60,835 nt of DNA from Anaerolineales bacterium (GTDB lineage: Bacteria; Chloroflexota; Anaerolineae; Anaerolineales; Villigracilaceae), in the NCBI GenBank assembly GCA_016932715.1, contig JAFGCG010000063.1, positions 1 to 60,835 on the forward strand, written 5' to 3'. A program made the position numbers and the translations under genes. The number at the start of each line of letters is the position of its first letter. Positions within the stretch are counted from its first letter, which is position 1. Shown here in pieces: positions 16,904 through 24,585 of the stretch. The notes below the pieces were generated by a model. It was not told the origin of the DNA, searched no databases, and saw nothing but the letters and a program-made list of their open reading frames with translations.

Positions 16904-18454
16904 TTATTGCAAATACTGCGTTCCGCCGCCGAGAATGAATCGAATGACCATGTCGTTCACGATCCATTCGATCGGGGCGTGGTCGTCGGTGAAAACGGTG
17001 GTTGTTTGATAGTCAGTTCTTAAGTGTGCAAGTGTGGTTTGCATCGAGGTGATCAGCAGTGGATGTACGGCCGGATCCTGTGAAAGCGCAGCCAGGTTTG
17101 CCGCGAAGTTTTCCGGCGTAGTCTTTTGTTTTGTGGCGAAGATCATGGTGTTGAGCGAGCCGGGAATATCCACGGCGTAGATGGATGGGAAGATGGTCCC
17201 CATCGTGGTTGCCAGCCCGTCGATGAGCCGCCGGTCGCCGGGGACGCTGGCGCTGTTGAGGGTCAGGACCCCGTCCTCGGTCAGGTGGGAAGCGGCGATC
17301 TGAAAGAACTCCTGCGTCGTCATGTGCGGAGGGATGTAGGGCGGGCGGTAGGCGTCCACGGCGATGATGTCGTACTGATGCGGGCTTTGTTCGAGATTCC
17401 ATCTTCCATCGCCGATATAGATCGTCAGGTTTGGCATGGTCATGCCAAAATACTTCTCTCCCACCGCGACGATCTCCGGGTCGATCTCGAACCCATCGAT
17501 GGGAATGCCGCCGTACACCGCCGTCATCTGCCGCGCGGTCGTGCCGGCAGCCAGGCCCACGATCGCAACGCGCTGGACCTCAGCCGGTTTGCGCCCAGCA
17601 TAAAAATAGGGACTGACCAGAAACTGGTCCCAGGGACCGTTATATTGCAGTGTGTCTGGATGGTAGATCGAGTGGACACCCTGCCCCTCGTTCAACCTCA
17701 AGATCGTAAAGCCGTTCACCTCCGCCACCTGAATGTAGTTGTAGGCTGACTCTGTTTCATAGATCTGTCCCGTATTGCTCTTGAGCGCCTGCCCCCTGGA
17801 GAGCAGCGCGATGATGACGATCGCCACAGGCATCCACAGATGCATGAGCAGGTCGCGCCGGCTGGCGAATTTTCCCAGCCCGGCCAGCGCCACAAACAGC
17901 AGCAGCAGGCTGAACACGAGAAAGGTGTTCTTTGTCCCGATCGCAGGGATGGTGACGAGCGTCGGCAAGAACGTCCCGATGAAGGAGCCCAGCGTCGAGA
18001 TGGCATAGATCCGCCCGGAGATCTTTCCGGCGTTGACGGTATCGTCCAGCGACAGGCGGATCGCGAAGGGAGAAATGGTTCCCAGCAGCGTGATGGGGAC
18101 GCTGAAGAGGACGAGCACCGCCAGGAACGAGGCGCCGAGCACGCCGACCTGCAAAAACTCGAACGCGCTCGCCGCGGACCGGAGGACGGGTCCCGCGATG
18201 TACGGCACGAGTCCCAGCGTGAACGCGCCCCACGCCAGGACGCGATACAGGGCAGCGGGCGTTGGGTTTGCGTCCGCCCACTTGCCGCCGAGAAAATACC
18301 CGAAGGTGAGATAGATCAGGATGAGGCCGATGATGCTTGCCCAGACGATGTTGCTTGTGCCGAACACATTGCCGATCAGGCGCGCAGCAGCCAATTCGGC
18401 GGCAAGGGTGGTCATGCCGGAGATGAAAACGGTGAAAAGTAAATAACGGCGCAT
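16904..18454 (-). CDS. Membrane-fused spermidine synthase-like protein
   Basis: A 516-residue protein. About the first 240 residues form six to seven membrane helices (AAELAAARLIGNVFG start, typical of fused MFS/spermidine-synthase proteins). Residues about 250-500 form a Rossmann methyltransferase-like domain with VGLAAGTTARQM (nucleotide loop), DGFEIDPEIV (acidic residue for the ligand), IGDGRWNL and VDAYRPPYIPPH. Spermidine synthases transfer aminopropyl groups; many membrane-fused members lack proof of that activity. A TATAAT about 26 nt before the ATG gives a leadered transcript. Confidence 0.8.
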   Translation of the reverse strand: MRRYLLFTVFISGMTTLAAELAAARLIGNVFGTSNIVWASIIGLILIYLTFGYFLGGKWADANPTPAALYRVLAWGAFTLGLVPYIAGPVLRSAASAFEFLQVGVLGASFLAVLVLFSVPITLLGTISPFAIRLSLDDTVNAGKISGRIYAISTLGSFIGTFLPTLVTIPAIGTKNTFLVFSLLLLFVALAGLGKFASRRDLLMHLWMPVAIVIIALLSRGQALKSNTGQIYETESAYNYIQVAEVNGFTILRLNEGQGVHSIYHPDTLQYNGPWDQFLVSPYFYAGRKPAEVQRVAIVGLAAGTTARQMTAVYGGIPIDGFEIDPEIVAVGEKYFGMTMPNLTIYIGDGRWNLEQSPHQYDIIAVDAYRPPYIPPHMTTQEFFQIAASHLTEDGVLTLNSASVPGDRRLIDGLATTMGTIFPSIYAVDIPGSLNTMIFATKQKTTPENFAANLAALSQDPAVHPLLITSMQTTLAHLRTDYQTTTVFTDDHAPIEWIVNDMVIRFILGGGTQYLQ

Positions 18455-18550
18455 GGTTTATCCTGTGATGAGATGGCAGGATTATACCTTCAAGCTCGAG
18501 GCGCTGTCTCGCCGCGCAGCACTACCGGCGCCTCAAGCCCAGCAATTATG

Positions 18551-18559
18551 TGGTAAAAT
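18551..18559 (+). promoter_or_regulatory. Extended -10 promoter
   Basis: TGG-TAAAAT (-10 at 18554-18559) upstream of the repeat-protein gene at 18649, giving a leader of about 85 nt. Confidence 0.5.
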
Positions 18560-18575
18560 CCCAGCCGTTGTCGTC

Positions 18576-18600
18576 TCCGTCCCGCGCAGCGCGGGACGGA
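18576..18600 (+). other. Strong hairpin in the 5' leader
   Basis: An 11-bp stem, TCCGTCCCGCG with its complement, and a 3-nt loop CAG. No T-run follows, so it is not a standard terminator. It lies between the -10 and the start codon at 18649. Confidence 0.6.
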
Positions 18601-18648
18601 TTTCATGCAGTGCTTAGTACCGCTTCGGCGGTCGGTCAGAGAGTTTTT

Positions 18649-19170
18649 ATGAGTGTGCCTGAAGAGCTTTCGACAATCGAGCGGTCACAGGTTGCCAACC
18701 TCTCGCAAATGGATGTGCAATTTGTTCAGGCGGACCTGGTGCGGATGTATCACGCCGATGCAGAGGTGGTCACTGCGGAAGAGGTCGAACTGGAGAAGAG
18801 TGCAGTCGGCAATCTGAAGGCAAAGCAGGTCCGCGTGCAAAACTCATTGCTGGCAACGGTGAATGCGACCGAGGTCTCTGCCGAACGGGCTGTGACAGGA
18901 TACGTTCAGGCGAAGAACGCGTCTGTGAGCGGGTATACGGGCGCAGTCGTCGCGGGGGACGCAGAGATCCATCAGGGCAACACGGGCCTGGTCGCGGGGA
19001 ACGATGTTCACGTCGAGGGCGGGCGGACCTTCCTGCTGATCGGTCGGAACGTGACCGGCAGCGTCACGACGCTGATCGATTCGCGCTCCGCTCTGCTCGC
19101 GGGCCTGACCGGCGGCCTGTTCGCCGGTTTGATGGTCCTGCTCGGAAGAACGTTGTTCGGGCGAAAATAA
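18649..19170 (+). CDS. Bactofilin-like beta-repeat protein with C-terminal membrane anchor
   Basis: A 173-residue protein of unknown family. From about residue 20 to 145 the sequence cycles every 5-10 residues through Val-x-Ala, Asp-x-Glu and similar short strands (VEGGRT, VAGDAEIHQG, VAGNDVHVE), as in right-handed beta-helix or polymer-forming proteins. The last about 25 residues are a Gly/Leu membrane helix ending in a positive tail (FGRK). The ATG at 18649 has only a weak AGAGAG site. It lies upstream of bL25. Confidence 0.65.
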   Translation: MSVPEELSTIERSQVANLSQMDVQFVQADLVRMYHADAEVVTAEEVELEKSAVGNLKAKQVRVQNSLLATVNATEVSAERAVTGYVQAKNASVSGYTGAVVAGDAEIHQGNTGLVAGNDVHVEGGRTFLLIGRNVTGSVTTLIDSRSALLAGLTGGLFAGLMVLLGRTLFGRK

Positions 19171-19266
19171 TTTTGAATGTAGCAGCGATAATCGCTTCAC
19201 AGAATTTCTATTCAAAGAGCGAAGGTAACCCCGACCTGCGGGGTGAGAGGCGCTCGAGGAGTTAAG

Positions 19267-19935
19267 ATGGAGAAAGTTGTACTCAAGGCGGAAAGACGTG
19301 ATGTGGTCGGCAAACAGGTGAAAGCCATGCGCCGTGCAGGCAAGCTGCCCGCGGTGATCTACGGGCGCCATACCGAGCCGATCAATGTTTCGCTGGATGC
19401 CCATAGTGCGTCGCTGGTCCTGGGGAGGCTGACGTCTTCCAGCCTGGTGACGATTGCTTTGGAGGGCGAGGAATATCCCGCGCTGGTGCGCGAAAAGCAG
19501 CGTGATTTCATCAAGAATCGCCTGCTGCATGTGGATTTCCTGGCTGTCTCGCTGACCGAGAGTATCCGTGCCACTGTGAGTTTGACCTTCGTGGGTGTCT
19601 CCACAGCGGTCAAGGATTTCAATGCGGTGCTGGTGAAAAACCTCGAATCGCTTGAGGTAGAGTGTCTTCCCACCGACTTGCCTGAGCGGATCGATGTGGA
19701 TATTACCGCTCTCGAACGCCCCGGTGAGGGCCTCCGTGTGAGGGACATCGTCGCCTCCGACAAGATCCGTGTGCTCGATGACCCCGAGACGATGGTTGTT
19801 GTGGCGACCTTCGCAAAGGTGGAAGAGGAAGCTGCGGCTGCTCCCAGTGAAGAAGTGGCTGTTACCCCAACCCCTGCCGAGCCCGAGATGGCTGTGGAAC
19901 GCGGCAAGAAGGAAGAAGGGGAAGGCGAAGAGTAA
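19267..19935 (+). CDS. rplY: Large ribosomal subunit protein bL25 (CTC form)
   Basis: The 5S rRNA-binding protein of the large subunit. It is 222 residues. The N-terminal L25 domain has LPAVIYG near residue 30 and 'RDFIKNRLLHVDFLAV' near 80. The beta-barrel TL5/CTC domain lies at about 95-185. An acidic, Ala/Pro/Glu-rich tail of about 35 residues follows. The ATG at 19267 has GAGGAG upstream. The leader carries a CCCCGACCTGCGGGG hairpin shortly before the start. A terminator follows the gene. Confidence 0.95.
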   Translation: MEKVVLKAERRDVVGKQVKAMRRAGKLPAVIYGRHTEPINVSLDAHSASLVLGRLTSSSLVTIALEGEEYPALVREKQRDFIKNRLLHVDFLAVSLTESIRATVSLTFVGVSTAVKDFNAVLVKNLESLEVECLPTDLPERIDVDITALERPGEGLRVRDIVASDKIRVLDDPETMVVVATFAKVEEEAAAAPSEEVAVTPTPAEPEMAVERGKKEEGEGEE

Positions 19936-19972
19936 TTCCTTCGTCCGCAGGACAGCTATGCCTGTCACTCGT

Positions 19973-20007
19973 AAACTCCCCGATGTTCATCGGGGAGTTT
20001 CTTTTTT
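19973..20007 (+). terminator. Intrinsic terminator of the bL25 gene
   Basis: Stem AAACTCCCCGATG (19973-19985) with its complement at 19988-20000, followed by six T residues. Confidence 0.9.
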
Positions 20008-20051
20008 CTTGTCATTGTAAGTCTTCGCATAACGTCGCCGTTCGGCAAAAA

Positions 20052-20060
20052 TGCTATACT
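20052..20060 (+). promoter_or_regulatory. Extended -10 promoter of SDR gene
   Basis: TGC-TATACT (-10 at 20055-20060), about 65 nt before the start codon at 20125. Confidence 0.55.
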
Positions 20061-20124
20061 GTTGTTGCGCTGCAATCTGTCTGCTGTTCGAAGCCATAAA
20101 TATATCAATCCGTGGGAGCTCTTC

Positions 20125-21072
20125 ATGACATCAAATTGGACAGTCGAAAACATCCCTGACCTGACCGGCAAAATTTCCATCGTGACTGGAGCCAACAGCG
20201 GCATTGGTTACGAAATGGCACGCGCATTGGCTCGCAGGAATGCGATCGTGATCCTTGCCTGCCGTAACAAGGACAAAGGGGAAGCGGCCGTTCGGCAGAT
20301 TGTTCAAGAGTATCCGGAAGCAAAGGCTGAACGTATGCAGCTTGATCTATCTGACCTGGCTTCGGTACGTCGCTTTGCCGACGAATTCACCAGCCATTAC
20401 GACAGGCTGGATATTCTCATCAACAATGCAGGGATCATGAGGACCCCGTTCGGGAAGACGGCCGATGGTTTTGAATTGCAGTTCGGCATCAATCACCTGG
20501 GACATTTTGCCCTCACTGGTCTCTTGCTTGACCTCATCATCCGTACCCCCCAGGCTCGCGTCATTACAGTCAGCAGTGGGGGGGAACGTTTTGGCAAAAT
20601 TGACTTTGATAATCTGAATGGAGAAAAGGGCTATGATCCGGGATGGGCGTATGGTCAGAGCAAACTCGCCAATCTGCTCTTTACGTATGAACTACAAAGA
20701 CGGTTCAAAGACACAGGGGTTGATGCCATCGCCGCCGCAGCTCATCCCGGCTGGACGGTGACCAACCTTCAAGTTCATTGGCGGATGCTTCAGGTGCTGA
20801 ACCCGTTCATTGGCCAGAAGCCGATGATGGGCGCACTGCCAACGTTGTACGCTGCCACTGCGCCGGATGTGCAAGGAGGCGACTATTACGGTCCCGATGG
20901 CTGGTTAGAGTTGAGAGGGTATCCAACCAAGGTGCAGTCCAGTGATAGATCCCATGATACGGCTGTTGCGGCCAAGCTTTGGACAATCTCGGAAGAGCTA
21001 ACCGGGGTGCGACCAGGCCTGGACCCTGTTCTCATCGAGCAAATCGATCGTAAACGGAATCCTATGCCTTGA
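20125..21072 (+). CDS. Short-chain dehydrogenase, retinol-dehydrogenase/protochlorophyllide-reductase-like
   Basis: A 315-residue NAD(P)-dependent oxidoreductase. Cofactor loop TGANSGIGYE near residue 20, NNAGIM near 95, 'FGINHLGHFALT' and the catalytic YGQSKLAN near 180. These are the features of the retinol-dehydrogenase/WW-domain-oxidoreductase-like SDR group; the substrate is unknown. The ATG at 20125 has GGGAG 8 nt upstream. It is followed after 43 nt by a methyltransferase gene. Confidence 0.88.
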   Translation: MTSNWTVENIPDLTGKISIVTGANSGIGYEMARALARRNAIVILACRNKDKGEAAVRQIVQEYPEAKAERMQLDLSDLASVRRFADEFTSHYDRLDILINNAGIMRTPFGKTADGFELQFGINHLGHFALTGLLLDLIIRTPQARVITVSSGGERFGKIDFDNLNGEKGYDPGWAYGQSKLANLLFTYELQRRFKDTGVDAIAAAAHPGWTVTNLQVHWRMLQVLNPFIGQKPMMGALPTLYAATAPDVQGGDYYGPDGWLELRGYPTKVQSSDRSHDTAVAAKLWTISEELTGVRPGLDPVLIEQIDRKRNPMP

Positions 21073-21115
21073 TCCCTGCACGCGCCTGGATGCAAATTTT
21101 CGGAAGGGCACATTC

Positions 21116-21865
21116 ATGAAAAAACACAATCTCGTCGAGCAGGCCCGGTTGTCTTTTGACCGGGAGTTGCATACAGACACCTATAGAAGACTTCACAGCG
21201 ACGCAGTTCATTTGGAAGCCCTCATGAATTTACTGGAGATCCATCCGAACAAGCGTTACCTGGATCTGGGAACCGGGAACGGCTATCTTGCTTTCGAAAT
21301 GTGCCGCCGGTTTCCAGACATTCTGGTGACCGGACTCGACATTGCCAGCCACTCCATCCGGCGCAATCGGGAACTCCGGCAGGAACAGGGAATAAAGAAT
21401 CTCGAATTCGTTTCGTATGACGGATTGGTGCTTCCGTTCCAGGAATGCTGGTTTGCGGGCGTGATTTCGAGATACGCTTTTCATCATTTCCCCAATGCTG
21501 TTCTCTCTGTACAGGAACTATATCGAATTACCGATCCAAAAGGCTTTGTAATTATTTCAGATGCGATGACGTATGATGACGATACCAGCGGTTTTATCGA
21601 CCAATTCCAGCAACTCAAAGCGGATGGACATGTTCATTTTTTCAGGGAGCCGGAATTGGATGCTTTGTTTCATGCGCAGGGATTTGCCAGGGAATCCCAA
21701 TTTTTCAGCTCCATATCCTTTCCTCGGGATCTGAGTGAATCCTACTTGCGTTTGCTGGATGAAACCCCTGCCGCGATTTTAGAAAGATATGGGATCGAGA
21801 TTGGCGAGAAAACCATCCATGTTACTGTGACGGTCATGAATGTCCTGTATCGAAAGGTCTTATAG
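21116..21865 (+). CDS. Class I SAM-dependent methyltransferase
   Basis: A 249-residue protein. SAM-binding motif YLDLGTGNGYLAFE near residue 48, acidic loop VTGLDIASHSI near 75, and YDGLVLPF plus 'SRYAFHHF' as post-motifs of the UbiE/type-11 group. The substrate is unknown. GGAAGG precedes the ATG. The 3' end overlaps the convergent NUDIX gene by 6 nt. Confidence 0.85.
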   Translation: MKKHNLVEQARLSFDRELHTDTYRRLHSDAVHLEALMNLLEIHPNKRYLDLGTGNGYLAFEMCRRFPDILVTGLDIASHSIRRNRELRQEQGIKNLEFVSYDGLVLPFQECWFAGVISRYAFHHFPNAVLSVQELYRITDPKGFVIISDAMTYDDDTSGFIDQFQQLKADGHVHFFREPELDALFHAQGFARESQFFSSISFPRDLSESYLRLLDETPAAILERYGIEIGEKTIHVTVTVMNVLYRKVL

Positions 21866-22462
21866 TCCCAACGTCTTCAAAAAATCCACCGTCATGCGCG
21901 CGGTCGCGCCCCACAGCAATTCGCCATCATAAGGATGATAGGCAATCAGCGAACGCGTCGTGCCCGGGTGCTGGAACTCCCAGCGGTTCAATGGGTTTGC
22001 CAGCCACCCGAGGGGAATCGTGAAGACCCGCGCCACTTCATCTTCACCCACGCGAAAGACCGCGGGCCACCTGACGACTCCCACAACCGGCGTGACGCGG
22101 AAGTAGGTGATCGTGATGAGGGTGGATAATTTGCCCAGGACTCGCACAAAGCCTGGGTTCAGGCCGATCTCCTCCTCGGCTTCGCGCAGTGCCGTTTGCT
22201 CGGGGGTCGTTTCCCCTTTGTCACAGGCGCCGCCCGGGAAGGAGACCTGTCCCTTGTGTGATTCAACCGTGTCTGTGCGGCGCGTGAAAAGCAGATGCCA
22301 CTCCTCGTCCTGCCAGACGAGCGGGATCAGGACTGCCGCGCATTTGAGACTTGTCTCCTCGGTCAATTCGATTTCCGAGAAGCCATCCGAGGCGGGGTCG
22401 CCTGCAATGGCGTCTTTTAGACGCTGCGTGATGGTATCTTCGGTCAGTGTGATGGGATTAAT
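21860..22462 (-). CDS. NUDIX hydrolase, CoA pyrophosphatase (NudL) type
   Basis: Hydrolyses CoA and its derivatives to 4'-phosphopantetheine and 3',5'-ADP. The NUDIX box GX5EX7REUXEEXGU is intact (from GGACDKGETT to REAEEEIGL). The upstream TRRTDTVESHKGQVSFPGG matches the CoAse signature of UPF0035. About 200 residues. The start is unclear: a GGAGGAG site lies just before an ATT codon (22460-22462) that overlaps the trmI stop TAA, while the first standard in-frame start is a TTG at 22540, deep inside trmI and without a site. The ATT reading is preferred. Confidence 0.85.
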   Translation of the reverse strand: MNPITLTEDTITQRLKDAIAGDPASDGFSEIELTEETSLKCAAVLIPLVWQDEEWHLLFTRRTDTVESHKGQVSFPGGACDKGETTPEQTALREAEEEIGLNPGFVRVLGKLSTLITITYFRVTPVVGVVRWPAVFRVGEDEVARVFTIPLGWLANPLNRWEFQHPGTTRSLIAYHPYDGELLWGATARMTVDFLKTLGL

Positions 22463-23306
22463 CCGTCTCCTCCCTGTGACCCACTTCTTCAGACAACTCT
22501 TTTCCGCGCGGGTCTTCGCCTGCCTCGATGCGGCGGGCAAAGATCAAAAAGCCCGTATGTGCCACCATCCTGTCTGTGGGGCGGAGGCGGGCCGGTTCCG
22601 GCTTGTAGTAGCGCAGCAGAAGTTCGCAAACCTCGACGAAAGCGAACCGTGTCTGGCGCAGAGCTTGCAGCGTTTTTTCAACCTGGTTGAACGTTGGAAT
22701 CAGGCAGCACAGATATCCGCCCGGCTTGAGCGCCAGGCGCACCTGTGCGGTGTAATCATATGGATTCGGCACGTCGAGGAAGAAGGCGTCCGCCTCAGTT
22801 TCGTCGAAGCCCTGTCCGATGTCGCGCAGCTTGAAGTCCACGCGCGCGTCGAGGCTGAAACGCGTCAGGTTCTTGCGCGCCAGATTCTGCACATCCGGCT
22901 TGATTTCATACGAAACGACGCGTCCCTCGGGTCCCACCGTATACGCCAGAGCGGTCGTCATCGAGCCGGAACCTGTGCCGGCTTCCAGCACAGTTTGCCC
23001 GGGACCCACGCCCATGGTGACGAGGATGAATCCAATATCCTTCGGATAGAGGATCTGCGTGGTGCGTGGCAGTTCCGTGATCAGATCCGCAAGGGAGGGC
23101 TGCAACAAAAAGAACGGCGCGCCGATGTGACTGAAGACCTGCGTCCCCCAGACTTTGCCGATCAAATCATCGTGTTGAAGGATGCCGCGATGGGTTTCGA
23201 ACCTGGCGCCCGCCTGGAGAGTCAGGATGAAATGTTTGTGCCGCAAGCCGACAAGCTGGGCAAGATCACCATCATGTGCAATGGAAGAGGCATGAGTTAA
23301 TGGCAT
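22458..23306 (-). CDS. trmI: tRNA (adenine-58-N1)-methyltransferase TrmI
   Basis: Methylates A58 of the T-loop of tRNAs. It is 282 residues. A short N-terminal beta domain is followed by the Rossmann domain with VLEAGTGSGSMTTALA near 105, VVSYEIKPD near 130 and DAFFLDVPNPYDY (motif IV-like, with Asp) near 175. The ATG at 23306 is preceded by an extended -10 only 6 nt away and no ribosome site. The downstream NUDIX gene probably depends on trmI translation. Confidence 0.93.
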   Translation of the reverse strand: MPLTHASSIAHDGDLAQLVGLRHKHFILTLQAGARFETHRGILQHDDLIGKVWGTQVFSHIGAPFFLLQPSLADLITELPRTTQILYPKDIGFILVTMGVGPGQTVLEAGTGSGSMTTALAYTVGPEGRVVSYEIKPDVQNLARKNLTRFSLDARVDFKLRDIGQGFDETEADAFFLDVPNPYDYTAQVRLALKPGGYLCCLIPTFNQVEKTLQALRQTRFAFVEVCELLLRYYKPEPARLRPTDRMVAHTGFLIFARRIEAGEDPRGKELSEEVGHREETD

Positions 23307-23312
23307 GAGGCT

Positions 23313-23321
23313 ATCTTACCA
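23313..23321 (-). promoter_or_regulatory. Extended -10 promoter giving a leaderless trmI mRNA
   Basis: On the minus strand TGG-TAAGAT, then 6 nt (AGCCTC), then ATG. This geometry puts the transcription start at the A of the start codon. Confidence 0.55.
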
Positions 23322-23335
23322 TGAGAGTTTTTGTG

Positions 23336-24583
23336 TTACATGGTTTCGCTGGGCTTTACGGTCTCATCCGGAAGCGCTGCCTGCACTGGCGACGGCGAAA
23401 TAGTCCTTCTCAATCTCAGATTGGATAACACCAAAATCGCAAACATTCCGATTGCCAGGATAGCCATCGCGGTCACTGTTACCGGTTGGATGGTGCTCAA
23501 ATGCCGGCCCTGGTCGAGGAGTTCCGCAAGGCTCGAAAATGTGAAAAGGACAGCTGCGGCGTTCCACAATCCATGCAAAAGGACTGCCAAAAAGTAGGTT
23601 CCGAACAGGCGCATATAGCGCCGTTCGCGCCACGCCAGGACAATCGCCGCGCCCATCAACGCGGACGTTGTGATATGCAGCAACCCGGTGCCAATGCGTG
23701 AGAAAAGCAGGTTTGCCCAGTCAGCCGTCTGAGCGCTTACTCCGATGGTCTCGATCAACGCATACCCGGCGCCGCTCAATGCTCCCAGCGCAAACCCCTG
23801 GGCCTGCGAATCCAGTTTTCCGGCGAGGAGCCAGACTCCGAGTGGTTTGAAGATCTCTTCGAGTGCCGGGACGAGGACGGCCATATAGACCAGTGCAGTA
23901 CCAATCACAGCGGGATTTGTGAGGTATGGAGAGAGAAGATCAAAAGCTGCTTCGGACTCGGACCCGAGGATCGTGATTTGCTGGTAAAGGGTTTGAAATC
24001 CGGATGCTAATTCCGGCTGCGCCATGATGTAGACGACGATGACGAAAAAGATAACGATTGCGGCAAAGGTCTCCAATGTGAATAGCACCAATGGACCAAG
24101 TGTCATTGCCAGACCAAGGACATTCCAGGTTTGCGAACGTGTGCCAAAAGGAAGTTTTTTCGTTCCAAATGCCAGAAGCACCGCCAACGGCAGCACAATT
24201 GCCGGAACGGTGAGCAGGGGCAGAAAGAGCCAATCGAGCGTTTTGACTGCACTGATCAGGTAGCCAATCAAAATGGATGCGCCTGCAAGGATTGCAAAGA
24301 CGGCAATCAACCAGTCAGGAACCGGGATGGATATACCCTGGTCTGCCGATGGCTTTTGCAGAAACTTCTGAAACGAAAAGAATGCCGCTGCCAGCAGAAC
24401 GAGTCCTTCGAAACCAAAAGCAATCAGGATGATCGTCTGCTGGGCCTGGATTTCTGTCCCCCAAAAGAGTGACAGGAGCACCGCGAACCCCATCAGCAGT
24501 CCGATCCCAAACACGAACAGTGCACCGATGACGAACATGATGGCGCTAAGCAGTGACGGAAAGTGGTACGGGGAGGCTTTCAT
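23336..24583 (-). CDS. PrsW family intramembrane metalloprotease
   Basis: A 415-residue polytopic protein with about ten helices. The PrsW/CAAX-like motifs are LEEIFKPLG (EExxK-type, about 250), GAGYALIETIG, a His in LLHITTSAL and LLHGLWNAA (about 345). PrsW performs site-1 cleavage of anti-sigma factors in Bacillus; the substrate here is unknown. The start follows the upstream stop by 2 nt with GAGGAAA as site, so it is the third gene of a protease/foldase operon. Confidence 0.88.
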   Translation of the reverse strand: MKASPYHFPSLLSAIMFVIGALFVFGIGLLMGFAVLLSLFWGTEIQAQQTIILIAFGFEGLVLLAAAFFSFQKFLQKPSADQGISIPVPDWLIAVFAILAGASILIGYLISAVKTLDWLFLPLLTVPAIVLPLAVLLAFGTKKLPFGTRSQTWNVLGLAMTLGPLVLFTLETFAAIVIFFVIVVYIMAQPELASGFQTLYQQITILGSESEAAFDLLSPYLTNPAVIGTALVYMAVLVPALEEIFKPLGVWLLAGKLDSQAQGFALGALSGAGYALIETIGVSAQTADWANLLFSRIGTGLLHITTSALMGAAIVLAWRERRYMRLFGTYFLAVLLHGLWNAAAVLFTFSSLAELLDQGRHLSTIQPVTVTAMAILAIGMFAILVLSNLRLRRTISPSPVQAALPDETVKPSETM

Positions 24584-24585
24584 GA

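Noticed and set aside
18844..19968. A 374-codon minus-strand open frame over the bL25 gene
   Set aside because: It lies opposite two genes with good evidence, and its translation has no motif.
22107..23300. A 397-codon + strand open frame opposite trmI and NUDIX
   Set aside because: Low-complexity translation without any family pattern; the antisense genes are certain.
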